Source: Pseudomonadota bacterium (GTDB lineage: Bacteria > Pseudomonadota > Gammaproteobacteria > Burkholderiales > Casimicrobiaceae). From it: a DNA stretch of 34,489 nucleotides. The stretch spans positions 1 to 34,489 of the forward strand of contig WQTW01000008.1 of NCBI GenBank assembly GCA_009786085.1, written 5' to 3'. The notes below the pieces were generated by a model. The model was not told where the DNA came from. It was given only the letters and a program-made list of their open reading frames with translations, and ran no database searches. This document shows positions 31,896 through 34,489 of the stretch, one piece after another. The position numbers and the translations under genes were made by a program. Position 1 is the stretch's first letter, and the number at the start of each line of letters is the position of its first letter.

Positions 31896-32416
31896 TGACC
31901 GTTCCACACACCCTCGAACGCTGGCGTCTGCAATGGCGGCAACGCCCGCGCCGCGAACAGCGCATCATCATCGCGCTGACCATGCTCGTCGTCGTTTCCC
32001 TGTTATGGTTGTGGCTCTGGCTGCCGCTGACGCAACACCTGCAACAACTGCAACGCGAATTGCCGCTTGCCCGTGCGCAACTCGAACAAGCGCAACGACA
32101 GCTCAACGAAACCATCGGCCTGGGGCGTCAGACATCCCTACCTGCCACCGCCGATGCCCAGGCCGCCATTCAGCGCACCGCCGCGCGTTTCAACATCGCC
32201 GCCGCCATCGTCACGCTCGACATCAAACAAAACAGCGGACAAAACACCGCCGCCCTCACCTTCTCGGCAGTGCCGTTCGACACCCTCGCGCACTGGCTCG
32301 ACATCCTGCAACGCGAAGAACATTTTTACGTGACCGCCGCCACCTTGACGCCTCTGACCGGCGCCGCCGGCGGACAACTGCGCGCCGAACTCATCCTCGT
32401 CCGCCCTTCTCCTTAA
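31892..32416 (+). CDS. gspM: Type II secretion platform protein GspM
   Basis: A 174-residue bitopic inner membrane protein. Short cytoplasmic basic head (RWRLQWRQRPRREQRI), a membrane helix (IALTMLVVVSLLWLWLWLPL, about 28-47), a coiled coil (QQLQRELPLARAQLEQAQRQL) and a ferredoxin-like periplasmic domain (AIQRTAARFNIAAAIVTLD, FSAVPFDTLAHWLDILQ). It binds GspL. Starts at GTG 31892, overlapping the gspL stop, or at ATG 31895; AGGAGA lies upstream of both. Confidence 0.92.
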   Translation: MMTVPHTLERWRLQWRQRPRREQRIIIALTMLVVVSLLWLWLWLPLTQHLQQLQRELPLARAQLEQAQRQLNETIGLGRQTSLPATADAQAAIQRTAARFNIAAAIVTLDIKQNSGQNTAALTFSAVPFDTLAHWLDILQREEHFYVTAATLTPLTGAAGGQLRAELILVRPSP

Positions 32417-32432
32417 ACCACGGCCTTCCATC

Positions 32433-33176
32433 ATGCGCACGCTTCTGAAAATTTTTCTTGCCCTGCTGCTCCTCATCGCCGCGCTGATTTTCTTCGCGCC
32501 GGCGTCGCTGCTCGACAGCGGTCTAGCCCGCGCCTCCAGCGGCAAATGGCGGCTCGCCGAAAGCACCGGAACACTGTGGAACGGCAGCGGCATGCTGACC
32601 CATGCGCAAGGCGCCGTACTCACCCCGCTGCGCTGGCGCTTTGAACCGTCCGCCCTGCTCGGCGGCGCGGCACGCTGGCAGTTGCTCGCCGATCAAACCA
32701 CGCCGCGCCTGACCGGCACGTTGACCTTCAGCAAAAAAGGCGTCGGACTTGACGGCCTGTCGCTGCACACCTCGGCGGCCGTGCTGCAACCGCTGCTGCC
32801 GCCGGAAATGGTGCAGGCGCTGGAAGGAACGCTCATCATCGACGCGCCATCGTTGCTGTTGCAGGAAAAAAGTCAGGAAGGCCGAATTTCAGGGCGCTGG
32901 CAGAACGCGCAAATGGTGTTCCAGGAAGTGCCGGTCGATCTCGGCAACATCACCTTCAACATCGACAGCCGCCAGCAAGGCAGCCACAGCACCATCCACA
33001 ACGAAGGCGGCGCCGTATCGCTCGACGGACAGTTTCAAACCGACACCTCCGGCAAACCGACACGCGGCACACTGAAAATCACGCCCCGCCCCGACACGCC
33101 GGAAGCCTTGCTGCAATTGCTCTCCACCACCGGCCAGCCGGACGCGCAGGGCAGCTATATTCTGGAAATGGAATGA
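32433..33176 (+). CDS. gspN: Type II secretion protein GspN
   Basis: A 247-residue protein with an N-terminal membrane anchor or signal (LLKIFLALLLLIAALIFFAPA) and a periplasmic domain with the GspN pattern WRLAESTGTLWNGSGMLTHAQG, LRWRFEPSALLGG, LDGLSLHTSAAVLQPLLP and a closing ITPRPDTPEALLQLL. GspN is an accessory T2SS component, present in some systems only. It starts 16 bases after gspM and closes the operon. Confidence 0.92.
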   Translation: MRTLLKIFLALLLLIAALIFFAPASLLDSGLARASSGKWRLAESTGTLWNGSGMLTHAQGAVLTPLRWRFEPSALLGGAARWQLLADQTTPRLTGTLTFSKKGVGLDGLSLHTSAAVLQPLLPPEMVQALEGTLIIDAPSLLLQEKSQEGRISGRWQNAQMVFQEVPVDLGNITFNIDSRQQGSHSTIHNEGGAVSLDGQFQTDTSGKPTRGTLKITPRPDTPEALLQLLSTTGQPDAQGSYILEME

Positions 33177-33181
33177 TGATT

Positions 33182-33275
33182 TCCCTCCCCTTCAAGCGCA
33201 TAGGTTGGGGTGAGCAGCGCGAACCCCAACAACCAGCGCATAAGTTGGGGTGAGCCACGCGAACCCCAACAACCA
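33182..33275. repeat. Truncated R2b followed by two R10 tandem units
   Basis: TCCCTCCCCTTCAA (33182-33195) is the left half of an R2b palindrome, cut at its centre. Two 40-base R10 units follow (33196-33235, 33236-33275; GCGCATARGTTGGGGTGAGC and onward), differing at three positions. Each unit holds GTTGGGGT and ACCCCAAC as an inverted pair. No terminator with a T-run is seen after gspN. Confidence 0.85.
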
Positions 33276-33311
33276 GAAGAAAGATAACCGAACAACGCAC
33301 AAACACACCAC

Positions 33312-34037
33312 ATGAACAAAGAAAAAACCGCCGTCGCTCACCGCCTCCCCTGGCTCGACATCAGCCGTGGGCTGGCGTTGTGGGCGATGATCGTTTATCA
33401 CTTCTGCTTCGATCTGCAATGGTTCGGCGTTATCAAAGCCGATTTCTACCGCGACCCGTTCTGGACCACCACCCGCACGCTCATCATCACCTCATTCCTG
33501 CTGATCGTCGGCATCAGCCTTTTCGTCGCCCGCGCACGCGACATCAGCGCCCGATCCTTCTGGTTGCGCGTCGCCAAAATCACCGCCTGCGCATTGATCG
33601 TCAGCATCGCCACCTCTTTTCTTTTCCGCGAATCGTACATCTACTTCGGCGTGCTGCACTTCATCGCCATCGCCTCGATACTCGCCTGGCCGTTCGCCGC
33701 TTACCCGCGTCTCGCGCTGATCTCCGGCATCATCGTCGTTCTGGCCGGAATCACCTTTTCGCATCCGCTGTTCGACACACGCGCACTCTCCATCATCGGC
33801 TTCGTCACCACATTGCCGCGCACCGAAGACTACGTGCCGATCTTCCCCTGGCTCGGCGTCGTGCTGATCGGCATCGGCGTCGCACCATCGCTGCCGATCC
33901 GAAAAGCCATCCCTGCATCGCCCACTCCCACCGCACGACTGCTCACCTGGATGGGGCAACGCAGCCTGTGGATTTACATGCTGCACCAGCCGATACTTAT
34001 TGCGGCGCTCTGGTGTGTGCTGGCGGTGCTGCGCTGA
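33312..34037 (+). CDS. DUF1624/HGSNAT-like polytopic membrane protein
   Basis: A 241-residue inner membrane protein with about seven hydrophobic segments. Its N-terminus LPWLDISRGLALWAMIVYHFCFDLQWFG and the later YIYFGVLHFIAIASILAWPF and MGQRSLWIYMLHQPILI fit the DUF1624 family, related to heparan-alpha-glucosaminide acetyltransferase and to acyltransferase-3 proteins. It may transfer acyl groups to a periplasmic sugar; substrate unknown. It follows gspN on the same strand, 135 bases away behind R10 repeats, with no clear ribosome site, so membership in the gsp operon is doubtful. Confidence 0.85.
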   Translation: MNKEKTAVAHRLPWLDISRGLALWAMIVYHFCFDLQWFGVIKADFYRDPFWTTTRTLIITSFLLIVGISLFVARARDISARSFWLRVAKITACALIVSIATSFLFRESYIYFGVLHFIAIASILAWPFAAYPRLALISGIIVVLAGITFSHPLFDTRALSIIGFVTTLPRTEDYVPIFPWLGVVLIGIGVAPSLPIRKAIPASPTPTARLLTWMGQRSLWIYMLHQPILIAALWCVLAVLR

Positions 34038-34410
34038 TCGACAGAAAAAAATACAACCGCAAAGAACACAAAGAAACGCATAGCGCGCAAAGAAAAAGCC
34101 GTCTGCGCGTGTAGGGGCGGGTTTCAAACCCGCCCTTTTGGATCTCACGCGAAGCCACGAAGCCGCGAAGGAACGAATCACCCCTTCCGCTTGCGGGAGA
34201 GGGGTGGGGGAGAGGGCGTAGGGGCGCGATTTATCGCGCCCTGTTTTGCCTCACGCGAAGACGCGAAGCCGCGAAGAAGAAAAGCCCCCTTTTCAAAGGG
34301 GGTGTCGGCGAAGCCGACGGGGGTTTGCAGGGGCGCCCGCCGAAGGCGGGCGGGGGTTTGTTGAAAACAATTAACCGCAAAGAACGCATAGAGCACAAAG
34401 AAAGGTGGCG
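34038..34410. repeat. Repeat-filled region after the DUF1624 gene
   Basis: No gene is supported. In order: a CGCAAAGAACACAAAGAAAC stretch (R4-like), R6 palindrome (34118-34138), R3 (34143-34170), R2 (34181-34216), R7 palindrome GGGCGCGATTTATCGCGCCC (34223-34242), R3 (34251-34277), R5 (34281-34327, opposite to the copy at 33-81), a CCCGCCGAAGGCGGG hairpin (34336-34350), and a second CCGCAAAGAACGCATAGAGC stretch. The R6 copy is followed by TTTT and could serve as a weak terminator. Confidence 0.85.
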
Positions 34411-34489
34411 TCATTGCGAGCGAAGCGAAGCAATCCAGCGATTTTTCGTTGCGCACATTTTCTGGATTGCTTCGCTTCGCTCGCAATGA
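34411..34489. repeat. R9 inverted-repeat element with 28-bp perfect arms
   Basis: The left arm 34411-34438 (TCATTGCGAGCGAAGCGAAG and onward) and right arm 34462-34489 are exact reverse complements around a 23-base AT-richer centre. It has the form of a small MITE or REP-like element. The window ends at the last base of the right arm, so flanking duplication cannot be checked. Confidence 0.9.

Noticed and set aside
33492-34486. Minus-strand frames at 33492-34181 and 34178-34486
   Set aside because: One is antisense to the DUF1624 gene; the other is a translation of R9, R5 and R3 repeats.

Overview
The window looks like a chromosomal segment of a Gram-negative, moderately GC-rich proteobacterium, most likely a betaproteobacterium. 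Two gene orders I remember as typical of that class point this way: gyrA-serC lying divergently from ompA-gph, and mltG-tmk-holB-pilZ-tatD in one run. T2SS, RND/ABC-type outer membrane factors and periplasmic lipoproteins fit a two-membrane cell. No rRNA, tRNA, CRISPR array, transposase or prophage was recognised.

Layout. 146-5341 (-): a very large secreted multidomain protein (alpha/alpha toroid, carboxypeptidase-regulatory-like repeats, VWA, CARDB-like repeats, IPTL-CTERM-like anchor), divergent from a small XRE-type regulator at 5723. 6297-11086 (-): a tripartite ABC efflux set read as membrane fusion lipoprotein, ATPase, permease, outer membrane factor. 11113-15819 (-): the most unusual part, a compact operon with a roadblock/LC7 (MglB-like) protein, a stand-alone chemoreceptor zinc-binding (CZB) protein, a TPR-like protein, a receiver-like/winged-helix protein, an MglA/Cvn-like small GTPase, a second roadblock-like protein and a SAM methyltransferase. 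16122-21777: core genes serC, gyrA, ompA-like and gph. 21835-26817 (-): ankyrin protein, tatD, pilZ, holB, tmk, mltG. 27055-33176 (+): type II secretion genes gspG-H-I-J-K-L-M-N without gspC, D, E or F, followed by a DUF1624-type membrane protein.

The second striking property is the load of short interspersed repeats. I separate these families: R1, heptad arrays built from units of the form GRNRTCA; R2, palindromes around CCCTCTCCCGC/GCGGGAGAGGG, with a CCTCCCCTT/AAGGGGAGG variant R2b; R3, CGCGAAGRCGCGAAG arrays; R4, CACGAAA repeats; R5, a GGGGGTTTG/CCCCCTTTGAAAAGGGGG double hairpin; R6 and R7, short perfect palindromes; R8, a TTTTGCATCCTGCGG element; R9, a 28-bp inverted repeat; R10, 40-bp GCGCATARGTTGGGG units. 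They fill nearly every intergenic gap outside tight operons. In several places they enter reading frames or supply sequence at gene ends: the C-terminus of the giant protein, the leaders of GspH and GspI, the C-termini of Gph and the outer membrane factor, and positions directly after the stop codons of serC, pilZ and gspG.

How the genes could work together: the GTPase/roadblock/CZB operon reads as a cytoplasmic polarity or motility signalling module with zinc-linked input. The T2SS genes and the giant exported protein are envelope functions. The remaining genes are housekeeping. All functional statements rest on reading motifs by eye; no database search was run.
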